From positions 248,001-312,000 of the forward strand of contig CAJTIU010000001.1 of the NCBI GenBank assembly GCA_910576335.1: a stretch of 64,000 bases of DNA. The letters run 5' to 3'. Shown here piece after piece: positions 1 to 8,812 of the stretch. The notes under the pieces are model-generated. The model saw only the letters and a program-made list of their open reading frames with translations. It was not told the origin of the DNA and ran no database searches. Position 1 is the stretch's first letter; every line of letters starts with the position of its first letter. The stretch is from Lachnospiraceae bacterium. Lineage in GTDB: Bacteria > Bacillota > Clostridia > Lachnospirales > Lachnospiraceae. The position numbers and the translations under genes were made by a program.

Positions 1-598
1 CTGCCAGTACGCCGAATACCGGCTCCACAACAGCAGTCATACTGGCAATGAAAAATGCTGTCTTTCGTTTCATCCCTTCCTTCACAAGCGGCAGCGCTAC
101 TGCCGTACCTTCCGGGAAGTTCTGGATCGCGATCCCGATGGTCAGGACAATCGCCCCGGAAAGGAGCGCCAGATCTGACGGCTTCTGCGCCGCCAGTGCA
201 AAGGCAAGCCCAACTGACATCCCCTCCGGAATATTATGTGCAGTAATTGCAAGTACAAGCATTGCCGTACTTTTTCCCAGTGTTACCGTCCTGTCCTTCT
301 GCTTCTTAAACCATTTTTTCAGGAAATAGTCCGTAATCAGAAGTACCGTAACGCCAAGCAGGAACCCTCCTGTCATAACCAGCCATCCCGTCTGCCCGTT
401 GTCCTCTGCAAAGTCAAGCCCCGGAAGTAGCAGCGACCACACAGATGCCGCGATCATCACGCCTCCTGCGAATCCCAGGAAACCGTTCTGAAGTCTCCCG
501 CTTATCTCATGCCGTACAAAAAAAATTCCCGCTGCACCTAATGTGGTTACGGAAAATGTACCAAGTGTACCAAGAAATGCCCACAAAACTCCATTCAT
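1..598 (-). CDS. ZIP family divalent metal (zinc) transporter, C-terminus cut by window edge
   Basis: This is a membrane permease predicted to import Zn2+ or related cations. The minus-strand reading from ATG at 598 gives about 199 residues before the window ends. It carries the two ZIP signatures, HNIPEG (TM4) and NFPEG (TM5), plus several hydrophobic segments (e.g. GGFLLGVTVLLITDYF) separated by a charged loop. An AGAGGTG ribosome site lies 6 bases before the ATG. The remaining TM segments are outside the window. It is convergent with nothing and stands apart from the ABC operon. The family call is secure; the metal specificity is inferred. Confidence 0.9.
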   Translation of the reverse strand, partial: MNGVLWAFLGTLGTFSVTTLGAAGIFFVRHEISGRLQNGFLGFAGGVMIAASVWSLLLPGLDFAEDNGQTGWLVMTGGFLLGVTVLLITDYFLKKWFKKQKDRTVTLGKSTAMLVLAITAHNIPEGMSVGLAFALAAQKPSDLALLSGAIVLTIGIAIQNFPEGTAVALPLVKEGMKRKTAFFIASMTAVVEPVFGVLA

Positions 599-632
599 AT
601 CTATCACCTCTGTTGATAGTATATGAAAAAGT

Positions 633-830
633 TCAGATTTTGCCAGTACAGCCTTGCATAATTACTAGAGCATGTTTTTTTGAACCTATTCTTTCAAGCA
701 GGCCATCTTCTTTTAAGAAGCCTCAATTCAGTACTACTTTTACTCTTGGATCAATGTTATGGGTAATAAACTGGGTAGTAAAGTGGGTAATAAAGTGGGT
801 AATAAATTGTTGATAATTCTCATTCCTCCT
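633..830 (-). pseudogene. Remnant of the C-terminal HTH tail of an AlbA_2/RecG-like ATP-binding protein
   Basis: The minus-strand frame reads QQFITHFITHFTTQFITH, then a TGA at 723-725, then continues in the same frame with FLKEDGLLERIGSKK before a final TGA at 633-635. Divergent-AAA (AlbA_2, COG2865) proteins often have repetitive linkers of the VTTQVTTQ kind followed by a winged-helix tail ending in LI.RIGSxKxG. No upstream ATP-binding part is present. I infer a decayed tail fragment; the family link rests on the linker and tail motifs only. Confidence 0.4.
761..808. repeat. Four tandem copies of a 12-bp unit (gggtaataaagt type)
   Basis: Units start at 761, 773, 785 and 797 and differ at one to three positions. 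Because 12 bp keeps the frame, the minus strand encodes a four-residue repeat (ITHF/TTQF). This fits an expandable linker in the tail remnant that contains it. Confidence 0.85.
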
Positions 831-951
831 TGTTCTGACAGAAATATTAGGCAGATTATTCACTGTTATACTCACGGCCAATGGAATCAGCCATGAGTAT
901 CGCGCCAGCCGCAGCCGCAAAGCGGCATACTTCCTTATGCGGCTATGCGCA

Positions 952-2070
952 TCATGTTATGCTGTGCGGCAGATTTATCTTGCGCGCAGTATAATTACGC
1001 AAAGATGCACTAGCAACAATCAGCAGCAGGAATTCCCCGCAGATTGTCCTCTGCCATACTTGAAACAGGTTTTGCCATGCGGAAAACTCCTGATGTGCGG
1101 CAAGGCTTCGGATCTGGGATGCCTTATCCTTAAAAAGGTTTCCAAAGAATTCAAAGTCAGACCAGTATGCCGGAAGGTAATCGCTTCCGGGATCCGCCAG
1201 CCAGGCTCCCAGAAGGACAGCCAGAACCGCCCCTGTAATACAGATGAGACATAGGAGCCTTTTCCCTACCCTTGCGAATCCTGCGGAATACCATGCAGAT
1301 ATCTTTTGGGGAAATATGCCCGCAAGGCATGTATCCTGGCATGCCCTCCCGGCTCTTCTGGCAAAGAGCAGCAGACTCAGGGCATTCGTAAGTCCGTACA
1401 GCAGGCATGCCGTCACAACATAGAGCTTCCCATCAATCCTCTGCCCGTCCGCCGCGCCCATCGCGGCCTCCATGCCGCTGGCAATAAGATTCGAGGAGCG
1501 TCCTGTGTCTTTTTTACGGACTGTAACCGCATCATAGCAGGTATTCTTTCCGGCAGGCAGGATCATCAGCGGGATATTTCCCTCTAAAATTCCCGCCACC
1601 TGAAAAGTCTCAGTCCCAGTTTCTCCCTCAAGCATAATCTTCAGTCCTTCTGCGTGGTCTGAGCCGAAGAGCAGCCAGGCCGTATCCCGGTCGATCATGC
1701 AGACGCCCGTCTCTCCTTCTGTAAAATATCTTCCACGAATCAGTGCCCTGCTGAATATAGCGCCAGGCTGCCCCTTCACCTTATAGCAGGAAACGTTCTG
1801 GCTCCGCCCCGTAGTTTCGGATAACACAGTCCCTTTTCCGCAGGCCTTCCATGCCGCTGCTTCTCCTGCACTGTTTTCTCCTTCATTTTCTCTCCACTGC
1901 GTGAATGCTGTCTCTGTCACTGCCCCTGGCGAATAGGACAGGGACAGAAGATCTTCATACTCCTTAAGCTCCCCCAGGCCATATAAAAGCCATAGATTCA
2001 GCAGCACAAATAACAGTCCGGGCAACAGGAATCTAAGAGCTGCTGCAAGAGCTTTCCTTTTCTGCTTCAT
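952..2070 (-). CDS. MacB/FtsX-like ABC permease with extracytoplasmic domain
   Basis: The 372-residue protein has an N-terminal TM helix (about 10-32), an extracellular domain resembling the MacB periplasmic core (a GRYFTEGE...D motif and a VAGIL strand) and three C-terminal TM helices (about 215-237, 270-292 and 345-362). This is the layout of FtsX/MacB subunits of export or mechanotransmission ABC systems. It is the last gene of the operon, 9 bp after the HlyD-like gene, with AAAGGAG upstream. No partner ATPase is encoded in the operon. The C-terminal TM block looks short for a full FtsX permease. Substrate unknown. Confidence 0.65.
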   Translation of the reverse strand: MKQKRKALAAALRFLLPGLLFVLLNLWLLYGLGELKEYEDLLSLSYSPGAVTETAFTQWRENEGENSAGEAAAWKACGKGTVLSETTGRSQNVSCYKVKGQPGAIFSRALIRGRYFTEGETGVCMIDRDTAWLLFGSDHAEGLKIMLEGETGTETFQVAGILEGNIPLMILPAGKNTCYDAVTVRKKDTGRSSNLIASGMEAAMGAADGQRIDGKLYVVTACLLYGLTNALSLLLFARRAGRACQDTCLAGIFPQKISAWYSAGFARVGKRLLCLICITGAVLAVLLGAWLADPGSDYLPAYWSDFEFFGNLFKDKASQIRSLAAHQEFSAWQNLFQVWQRTICGEFLLLIVASASLRNYTARKINLPHSIT

Positions 2071-2079
2071 TTCTGGTCT

Positions 2080-3744
2080 TCACTCCTTTATCCTCACCCT
2101 GTCTCCTTCTTGTACATATTTTTCCGAGGCTGTAATCAGCTTATCCTCTTCCCTGAGTATTGATGTTACAGCAGCCTTTTCCCCATCCTTTTCAAGTACT
2201 GTGACCGGAACCCGCTTTGCAGTCTGAATCGTTCCCAGCATATGCTTTTCCTCAGATACAATCAGGCAGTATGCCTCTGAGACATCCTCGCGGAGTGCAC
2301 TTAAGGGAATGATCTGTTCGTATTCCTTTTCCGAGGCAGACTCCGTATTCCAGGTAAAGGTCTCTGTTCCCTTCACCTCCGTGTTGTCCGGAAGCGGTGC
2401 ATACCAGAAAAGTCCGGGGGATGAATCTTCCTCTCCCTGATCTGAACCAGTCCCATTCGTCTCTTGGCTGCCCCCTCTGGCCGGTTCAGATGTGATCGCC
2501 TCCAGCACTGCCGACTTCTTTGCGCCAGATGGAAGCTGCACAGAAACTTCTGCTCCTGTTTTCAGCTTCTCCTGATCTGTTGTCTTTACGCTTCCTCTCA
2601 GGCAAAAGCCGCCGCTGCCTGTCTCAAATACCTCTGTCCCGGCTGTAATTGTTCCCGGCTGCACACCGGACGAGAGTACCACACAGTCTCTTTTCGCACG
2701 GATCTTTCCTTCTGCAGCCTCATATTTCTTCAGCTTCTGCAGAGCTTTTTTTGCTGTGACCACCTGGAGCTGCGCAGCCTCTGCGCTTAATCTGGAGGCC
2801 TCTGCCTGATTCGCAGAATTCAGGTCCTGTGCCGCATCCTCCTGACAGGCCAGATCATAGGCATTCTGCGCCTGGTTAAGAGCCTGCCTTGCATCCTCTA
2901 CTCCCTGTTCTGCCTCACTGAGAGATGCTTCTAACTCCTGCATTTTTTGCTGCTTTGCAGACTCTGCTGCCTGATTTAACTCCATCTGACTTCCAGTTTC
3001 TGCTGCCAGACTCTCCTCCTGCTTTCTGGTCTCTGCTGCCGGACTTTCTCCCTCCTGCTTTCTGGCTTCTGCTACCGGTTTTTCTCCCTCCTGCTTTCCG
3101 CCTTCTGCTGCCGTTTTCCTGCCCTCCTGCTTTCCGCCTTCTGCTGCTGGTTTCTCTCCTTCCTGCTTCCTGGTTTCTGCTTCTTGATTCTCTCCCTTCT
3201 GTGCTTCTGAGCCTGCGGCCTGGCTTCGTGCCCGGGATGATGAACCGGATGCTGCGTTCTCATCTGCCAGTGCTTTCTTTGCCGCTTCCTCCTTTTTCAA
3301 GGCATCATTAAGCATCTGCCTTGCATCCTCCAGAGTCCGGGATGCCCCCACGGTCTGGGGGACGCGGGCGCTTTCTCTTGCAGAGACCTGCTGCTGGGAT
3401 GCCTGAAGCTCCAGCTGGGTGATCTCGTCTTCCTTCTTCTCAATCTGCTCCTTTAAGTATTCCATCCTGAACTGTACCAGGCATTCTCCCTTTTTCACAA
3501 ATGTTCCCGGCTTTGCCGCCTTCTCCACCTGCTGCCCTTCCCACAAAAAGGTCAGCTCTGTCCTTACCGGAGCTACACAGCCCTCCCCGTCACAGGAGTA
3601 AGAAAGCCGTCCGCTCTGCACTCTTCCTGTCTCCACTTCCGCTACCAGTATGGAGGCTGCCATTCTTGAAAGTACTGTCGCAAGAACCATAATTGCAAAA
3701 AAGCCTGCGCATAACCGCACTGCCCATTTCTTTTTTCTATCCAT
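2080..3744 (-). CDS. HlyD/RND-adaptor-like membrane fusion protein
   Basis: This is a membrane-anchored adaptor: one N-terminal TM helix, a first lipoyl-like half (EGQQVEKAAKPGTFVKKGE), a long coiled-coil hairpin rich in E, A, Q and K, a second lipoyl half (AKRDCVVLSSGVQPGTI) and a beta-barrel region. Such proteins pair with MacB-type permeases, matching the next gene. I chose ATG 3744 over an upstream in-frame ATG at 3780 because GGAGGAGAG sits directly before it and it overlaps the preceding stop by 8 bp (ATGGATAG), giving about 554 residues. The hairpin carries five 12-residue repeats, listed separately. Confidence 0.8.
   Translation of the reverse strand: MDRKKKWAVRLCAGFFAIMVLATVLSRMAASILVAEVETGRVQSGRLSYSCDGEGCVAPVRTELTFLWEGQQVEKAAKPGTFVKKGECLVQFRMEYLKEQIEKKEDEITQLELQASQQQVSARESARVPQTVGASRTLEDARQMLNDALKKEEAAKKALADENAASGSSSRARSQAAGSEAQKGENQEAETRKQEGEKPAAEGGKQEGRKTAAEGGKQEGEKPVAEARKQEGESPAAETRKQEESLAAETGSQMELNQAAESAKQQKMQELEASLSEAEQGVEDARQALNQAQNAYDLACQEDAAQDLNSANQAEASRLSAEAAQLQVVTAKKALQKLKKYEAAEGKIRAKRDCVVLSSGVQPGTITAGTEVFETGSGGFCLRGSVKTTDQEKLKTGAEVSVQLPSGAKKSAVLEAITSEPARGGSQETNGTGSDQGEEDSSPGLFWYAPLPDNTEVKGTETFTWNTESASEKEYEQIIPLSALREDVSEAYCLIVSEEKHMLGTIQTAKRVPVTVLEKDGEKAAVTSILREEDKLITASEKYVQEGDRVRIKE
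2995..3180 (-). repeat. Five in-frame 36-bp repeats in the adaptor coiled coil
   Basis: The translated unit is AEGGKQEGEKPA with variants (AETR, AEAR, EGRKTA, EGESPA). The units follow each other without gaps, so copy-number change would lengthen or shorten the hairpin without shifting frame. The repeat is visible in the DNA as recurring ctccctcctgctttc blocks on the plus strand. Confidence 0.85.
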
Positions 3745-4801
3745 TCTCTCCTCCTCCACTGTATCCTCCAGACATTGCAATCCCCCTCTCCAGGCTGTCC
3801 TGTCCGCTGAAAAACAGCAAAAGCGCCGGAAGCAGGGTCACAATGGATGCAGCAAATGCTGCCGCTGTCTCTGTATTTACCATCTGCGGAAGGTAGAGTG
3901 ATAACGGCCGCAGCTCTTCTGCCCTTAAATAGGTCATGGGCTGTTCAATTGCATTCCAGTATTCCAGAAATCCAAGAATTAATATGGAAAAGATCCCCGG
4001 TTTCCCCAGCGGAAGCCCAATCGTAAAAAAAATTCGAAGGGGACCCGCGCCGTCGATCTGTGCTGCCTCTGTCACCTCCTTCGGAATACCTGCGAAGGTC
4101 TTCTGAAGGATAAAAACCGGCAGGGTGGAAAAGGCTCCCGGCAGGATCACTGCCCACCGGGTATCCAGAAGGTGCAGGGTGTTAAGCACAAGATATCCCG
4201 ATACCATAGTCACCTGAAAGGGAAGAAGCATCAGAAGCAGATAGAGCATCCAGAGGACTCTCTTCCCCGGAAACCGGAACTGTGCAAATGCCCATGCTGC
4301 CGGAACGGCTGTGAGAAGCTGCCCGGCCAGCACGCCAGCCGTCTGGATGAAGGAATTCCAGAACGCCGTAAAATATTCCGGAGAGTCCAGAAGCAGCCTT
4401 ACATATGCACGGAGAGTCGGATACATTGGAAAGAGCCGGAAGCCCGCCTGTCCGGACTGACCGGAAAATACTGCGCCGAACAGCTCTGACAACTCCTGTT
4501 TTCCCATAAGCGAGCCGGAAATCAGTATCACGAAAGGAAAAATCATGGCAATAAAGAATAAAACTGTGATAATCCCCAACACCCCTCTTGCCATCCTGCT
4601 TCCAAAGGACATTCTACCCCTCAGAGAAATTCTGTCCCCTAAAGACATTCTGCTTCCTAAAGGCGTTCTGCTTCCCAAAGATATTCTGCTTCCTAAAGAC
4701 GCTCTGCCTCCCAAAGACATTCTGCCTCCTGAGGAAATTCTGCTTTCTGAAACTCTCCTCTCATATTCTTCTCTCCTCCGCTTTCCTTCTGCGGATCTCA
4801 T
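3737..4801 (-). CDS. Carbohydrate-type ABC permease, MalG/LacG family, with repeat-bearing N-terminus
   Basis: This is an inner-membrane subunit of a CUT1-like importer. After a cytoplasmic N-terminus come six predicted TM helices. The EAA loop reads EAAQIDGAGPLRIFFTIGLP, the ATPase-contact motif of binding-protein-dependent permeases. ATG 4801 is preferred because AGGAG lies 7 bases upstream; the longer reading begins with GTG at 4816. The N-terminal segment contains eight 6-residue repeats before the first TM helix, which is not normal for MalG. It overlaps the MalF-like gene by 41 bp and the adaptor gene by 8 bp, implying coupled translation. Confidence 0.9.
   Translation of the reverse strand: MRSAEGKRRREEYERRVSESRISSGGRMSLGGRASLGSRISLGSRTPLGSRMSLGDRISLRGRMSFGSRMARGVLGIITVLFFIAMIFPFVILISGSLMGKQELSELFGAVFSGQSGQAGFRLFPMYPTLRAYVRLLLDSPEYFTAFWNSFIQTAGVLAGQLLTAVPAAWAFAQFRFPGKRVLWMLYLLLMLLPFQVTMVSGYLVLNTLHLLDTRWAVILPGAFSTLPVFILQKTFAGIPKEVTEAAQIDGAGPLRIFFTIGLPLGKPGIFSILILGFLEYWNAIEQPMTYLRAEELRPLSLYLPQMVNTETAAAFAASIVTLLPALLLFFSGQDSLERGIAMSGGYSGGGENG
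4598..4741 (-). repeat. Eight in-frame 18-bp repeats at the permease N-terminus
   Basis: The six-residue unit is RxSLGS (RMSLGG, RASLGS, RISLGS, RTPLGS, RMSLGD and similar). On the plus strand it shows as recurring attctgcttcctaaagac blocks. The repeats lie between the start codon and the first TM helix and directly overlap the 3' end region of the upstream permease gene. Confidence 0.9.
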
Positions 4802-5657
4802 ACCATTCTCCTGCACCCAGTATCCCTCCTGTCAACAGCACCAGCATAACTGCTGCGGCTGTCATTTTCTGTATATCCAGGCTTACAAACCAGTTGTTGA
4901 AGAGATGCTGCAGCATGTAAATACTTTCATGGGGATAATCCCCGGCAAGGAGATATGCCTCCCGGAACACCCGGAATGCATTGACAAAGGACAAAAGAGC
5001 TGTCACAAATGCCGTCTCCCTAAGCTGGGGAAGTGTTATATACAAAAAGCATTTCCACTCTCCTGCACCCTGGACCCTCGCCGCCTCATACTGCTCCTCC
5101 GGAATCGACAGAAGTCCCGAAAGCCACAGAATCATATTATACCCCAGATTCTTCCAGATATAGCATGCCGTCAGTATCCAGAATGCCGAACCCTCCCCGA
5201 GCCAGTCCTTACCCGTTCCTCCAAAGTGTGTCACCACACCGGTAAGCCATCCGTTCCCGGCAAACATTAGTTTAAAAAACACCACCACAGATGCCGCAGG
5301 AATTGCCATAGGAAGGAGAAATCCCGCCTTCATCTGATATCTGAGGACTTTGATCCTCCCCACAAGCACTGCAAGAAGAAGGGACATTCCCAAAAGAAGG
5401 GGAATACACACTGCCATAAAACCTGCCGTGTTGCCTGCTGCAAGGCAAAATGCCTCATTTTCCAGTACCTGCCGGTAGTTCTCTAATCCTACAAATCCAT
5501 TTCCCACTGCCCGGAGAAAGGATCTGCGGATCACATCCAGAAATGGAATCAGGACAAACCCGCCTGTCCCGGCAAGGCTCGGGATCAGGAACAGATACCC
5601 GTTCCTGATCTCCCTTCTTCTCCTTGCTGACATCCTTGTTCTGCTTTCCAAAATCAT
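4761..5657 (-). CDS. Carbohydrate-type ABC permease, MalF/LacF family
   Basis: The 298-residue protein has six TM helices and the EAA motif EAARVQGAGEWKCFLYITLP at about 190-210. Its N-terminus (RREIRNGYLFLIPSLAG) is typical of CUT1 permeases. GAGGGCAGGG precedes ATG 5657, 11 bp after the binding-protein stop. With the MalG-like gene it should form the import channel; the matching ATPase would have to come from elsewhere, such as a shared MsmK-type ATPase. Confidence 0.9.
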   Translation of the reverse strand: MILESRTRMSARRRREIRNGYLFLIPSLAGTGGFVLIPFLDVIRRSFLRAVGNGFVGLENYRQVLENEAFCLAAGNTAGFMAVCIPLLLGMSLLLAVLVGRIKVLRYQMKAGFLLPMAIPAASVVVFFKLMFAGNGWLTGVVTHFGGTGKDWLGEGSAFWILTACYIWKNLGYNMILWLSGLLSIPEEQYEAARVQGAGEWKCFLYITLPQLRETAFVTALLSFVNAFRVFREAYLLAGDYPHESIYMLQHLFNNWFVSLDIQKMTAAAVMLVLLTGGILGAGEWYEIRRRKAEERRI

Positions 5658-5668
5658 CCCTGCCCTCT

Positions 5669-7969
5669 TTATTCTGCACGGTACGTGTCAATCTTCTGCG
5701 AAACATTTTTTGCTGCTGTCTCTGGATCCAGATCTCCTTTCAGGCAGCTGTCCGCCTCCGTCTGATATATATTCCAGATCACATAATCCTGGATAACCGG
5801 ATTTTTCAGCGTACTGGTTTTTTCAATGAGGTCCTCTACCTCTTGTCTGTCAGGATAAGTCATCTCAAACTCAATGTCTTCTTCCCCGTCAATCTTCCAG
5901 CCAGTCATGCCCGTATAGTTTTTTGCATATTCACTGTCTGCTTCCTCTTTAAGACCATCCAGTACAGATGTGAAGACGGACAGTCCGTCGTCAAGCCGTG
6001 CCCCCTGCGCCTCCTGGGAGAACAGATATTTTACAAATTCTTCTGCAAGCTCCTTTTCCTTTGTACTCTGATTTATCCCCACAATGCCATGGGGAACATA
6101 ATAGTCCCGGATAGTCTCTGGCTTAAGCGAAAGCTGCCGCATTAATGCATAGGGAATCATCATGCCCGGAAGACTTCTGATCTGATCCGTGACAGCGCTC
6201 TTCGGATGATTCACAATTGCTGCATTTCCCCCATTGTAGAATACCCCTTTCTGAAGGATGGAGACAGCTGTGCCCATCCTGGTTTCCTTCTCATTCATCT
6301 CTTCAAAAGCCTCTGCTCTTGCATTAACCATAAGCTTTTTCTCAATCTCCAGGAGAGCGGCCAGCCTCTCCTGGTTTACCTTTCCGTCCTCTGTAAGTAG
6401 CTCCTTCTGGAAGATCTGAAAGAGGAAATCCCTGATGTAGCTCTGGTCTGCCATTCCAAAAACAGGCTCCTCAGGATTCTTTTTGAGATAATCTGAGAGA
6501 CTGTCAAGCGACTCCAACGCCCCTATTCTCTCTGCATCACCAAAAATGATGGGAACACTGAATTTTACCGGTATTCCGTAGAGCTTTCCATCCTTTTCCA
6601 CTGTATTCTTAAGGACTGTCTCAATGCAGTCGTTCTGCTTCATAATCTCTCCTGCCAGGTCGGTCAAATTGGTCAGAATACCTTTTTCGATATAGGAATC
6701 TGCCGGAAGACCGTCAAGCAGAAGAAGATCCGCACCATTTCCGCCGAGAAGCTCTGTGTTCAGCGTCCGGATGTCATCTGCGGAGACATTCCCCTCATTT
6801 CCCGGCGTCTGAAATTCCACTTTCACATCCGTGTGGGCTTTCTGAAATCCTACAACTGCATTCTGTACCGTCTGGTTGTCCATGAGTCCGAATATTCGTA
6901 AAGTATGTTCAGGAGCTGCAGAAATATTTTTATCATAGATATAATGCATCAGACTTACGCTGCCTGTCTTCTCCTGCCTGTAAAGCACGTAGAAGTCATC
7001 CCCCTGTCCTTTCACAGCCCCTGACAGGACGTCAATTGCGGATCCCATTGTCCCCATGCCGCCGTCCATCAGAACCTCGCTCAGATCATTGTTCAGCGTA
7101 TAGCGGGTAATGCCTGCCTCTGAGAAGAGATACCAGTTATCTCCGTCTCCGCACAGATTCACCAGACCCTCTGCATCTGTCTTAACCTTTCCCTTCTCTT
7201 TCATGTCCGGGTCATAGACCGTAAATACTCCCTCCTCTGTATTGACTGCCATATTCCCCTTCCCATCAGTGACGATGACCTTCTGAGTGTTGCTAAAGCA
7301 CTGTACACTGTTGATTTCCTCCTGAACCTCCAGGTTATCCGGGGAAAGCACCAGAACCTTTGACTTGTAAAAATCAAGGAGCCAGTAATTGCCCTTTTCG
7401 TCCTTCTGGATATTCGTAATCATCGGGTATCCCAGGTCATCCTTCTCCTCCAGGAAAGGCGCCTTCAGCTCTTCCCCGGCTTTCCCGTCACTGCCTGCGG
7501 CAAGATGGGGCTTCATTTCTGTTCCATTAAGTTCTGAGCCTTTGAATATCTGGGAACCGTCAGACGCCTCCTGAATCTCCTCTGGATAGATCTCTGTGCC
7601 TTTATATAGGTTATTCAGCCAGTCCACGGAAGTCTTATCCCATTTCCCGTCCTGATACTCATACCGGGAAATATCCGTACCGGCAATATGTGAAAAGAGA
7701 ACCGGGTTCCCGTCCTTTGATCTGGTTAGGTTCAGGACCTCCTCATCCTCAGATATGGGCAGTTCAACAGTCTCCTCCACATAGCGTCCCTTTACAGAAC
7801 CGCCTGCATCACCGCCCTCTTTTTCCTTTCCTGTACATCCGCCAAGAAATCCTGCCGCCAGGATCAGCGACATACAGACTGCTGCAATATGCCTGCACCT
7901 CTGTATTCTTTTCTTACGTCCGGCATAGTGGACAGCCGGACATGCCTGAATCATTTCTCTTATTTTCAT
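5669..7969 (-). CDS. Large extracellular solute-binding lipoprotein with extra N-terminal domain
   Basis: The protein is 766 residues, against about 420-450 for ordinary family 1 binding proteins. A hydrophobic stretch ends in the lipobox LGGC with Cys45. Residues about 60-330 look like repeated beta-propeller blades (WLLDFYKSKVLVLSPDNLE, GKGNMAVNTEEGVFTVYD). The binding-protein fold begins near 345 (LRIFGLMDNQTVQNAVVGF) and runs to the end. It heads the permease operon; AGGAG precedes ATG 7969. The extra domain may bind polymer or sense the wall; that is inference. Confidence 0.85.
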   Translation of the reverse strand: MKIREMIQACPAVHYAGRKKRIQRCRHIAAVCMSLILAAGFLGGCTGKEKEGGDAGGSVKGRYVEETVELPISEDEEVLNLTRSKDGNPVLFSHIAGTDISRYEYQDGKWDKTSVDWLNNLYKGTEIYPEEIQEASDGSQIFKGSELNGTEMKPHLAAGSDGKAGEELKAPFLEEKDDLGYPMITNIQKDEKGNYWLLDFYKSKVLVLSPDNLEVQEEINSVQCFSNTQKVIVTDGKGNMAVNTEEGVFTVYDPDMKEKGKVKTDAEGLVNLCGDGDNWYLFSEAGITRYTLNNDLSEVLMDGGMGTMGSAIDVLSGAVKGQGDDFYVLYRQEKTGSVSLMHYIYDKNISAAPEHTLRIFGLMDNQTVQNAVVGFQKAHTDVKVEFQTPGNEGNVSADDIRTLNTELLGGNGADLLLLDGLPADSYIEKGILTNLTDLAGEIMKQNDCIETVLKNTVEKDGKLYGIPVKFSVPIIFGDAERIGALESLDSLSDYLKKNPEEPVFGMADQSYIRDFLFQIFQKELLTEDGKVNQERLAALLEIEKKLMVNARAEAFEEMNEKETRMGTAVSILQKGVFYNGGNAAIVNHPKSAVTDQIRSLPGMMIPYALMRQLSLKPETIRDYYVPHGIVGINQSTKEKELAEEFVKYLFSQEAQGARLDDGLSVFTSVLDGLKEEADSEYAKNYTGMTGWKIDGEEDIEFEMTYPDRQEVEDLIEKTSTLKNPVIQDYVIWNIYQTEADSCLKGDLDPETAAKNVSQKIDTYRAE

Positions 7970-8010
7970 AATACATGTCTCCTTCCTGTTGCTTGATTAT
8001 CACTATACAG

Positions 8011-8082
8011 AGTTTTTCTCAAAAAAACTTCCAAAATCAACACAAATTTTTAAAGATTTCTTTGAGATTTATCTGCTATACT
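8011..8082. promoter_or_regulatory. Divergent control region between the ABC operon and the two-component genes
   Basis: An extended -10 promoter (TG at 8074, TATACT 8077-8082) points toward the response regulator. On the other side, AGTTTTT (8011-8017) and AAAAACT (8023-8029) form an inverted repeat next to a minus-strand TATAGT, which could be the operator and -10 of the binding-protein operon. The operator role is inferred from position. Confidence 0.5.
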
Positions 8083-8128
8083 ATAAGAAACAGACTAAGA
8101 TCATCCTATTTCAAGAGGGGGAAATGTA

Positions 8129-8812
8129 ATGCATGTTCTTATTATTGAAGATGACAGAGATCTTTGCAATACTTTAAAGATGCAGCTGCTTTCTGAAAAC
8201 CATACAGCGGACTGCTGCTATACAGGAAGTGAGGCGCTGTACTTCGCCATGACAGGCTCCTATGACCTGATTCTTCTGGACCGGATGCTGCCGGAGATCG
8301 ACGGGCTCTCTATCCTGAGATCCATCCGCCAGAGCCGGATTGACACTCCGGTCATACTGACCACTGCGCTTGGCACTGTGGATGACCGGATTGACGGCCT
8401 GGACTGCGGGGCGGATGACTATCTCGTCAAGCCCTATGACATCAATGAGCTGCTGGCACGAATCCGGGCCCTCTCCAGGCGGCCAAAGGTCTTCACCGGA
8501 CATCAGTGCCTCTTTTACCAGGATATTCGTTTTGATCCAGACGCCCGGATACTATCGGCACAGGAAAGGGAAGAAAAGCTGACCAAAAGGGAGGCGCTTC
8601 TGATGGAATTTTTCCTGCGCAATCCCGAAAAGACGCTGAAAAGGGAACAACTTTTCTCCCGCGCCTGGGGACCTGACGGTGCAGTGGAAGAAGGAAACCT
8701 GGACACCTATATTTATTTTCTCAGAAAACACCTGCGTACACTTAAGAGTCCGGCTTCCATTACAACCGTGCACGGAGTCGGATACCGGTTGGAGGTAAAT
8801 CATGTTTCCTAA
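8129..8812 (+). CDS. OmpR-family response regulator
   Basis: The 227-residue protein has an N-terminal receiver domain with acidic pair D8/D9, phosphoacceptor D51 (LILLDRMLP) and conserved Lys in DDYLVKPYD. A C-terminal winged helix follows (TKREALLMEFFLRNP to GVGYRLE). AGAGGGGG lies before ATG 8129. It overlaps the kinase gene by 11 bp and is divergent from the ABC/adaptor operon, so control of that operon is likely but inferred. Confidence 0.95.
   Translation: MHVLIIEDDRDLCNTLKMQLLSENHTADCCYTGSEALYFAMTGSYDLILLDRMLPEIDGLSILRSIRQSRIDTPVILTTALGTVDDRIDGLDCGADDYLVKPYDINELLARIRALSRRPKVFTGHQCLFYQDIRFDPDARILSAQEREEKLTKREALLMEFFLRNPEKTLKREQLFSRAWGPDGAVEEGNLDTYIYFLRKHLRTLKSPASITTVHGVGYRLEVNHVS

Noticed and set aside
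761-808. Possible CRISPR-like or iteron array
   Set aside because: The 12-bp units are contiguous without spacers, keep a reading frame and lie in a protein-tail remnant, so a coding linker repeat is the better reading.
2925-3311. Plus-strand Pro/Leu-rich reading opposite the adaptor gene
   Set aside because: It is the complement of the Glu/Lys-rich coiled coil and has no RBS.
4545-5270. Long plus-strand reading opposite the two permease genes
   Set aside because: It mirrors the 18-bp repeats and lies fully antisense to two well-supported overlapping genes.
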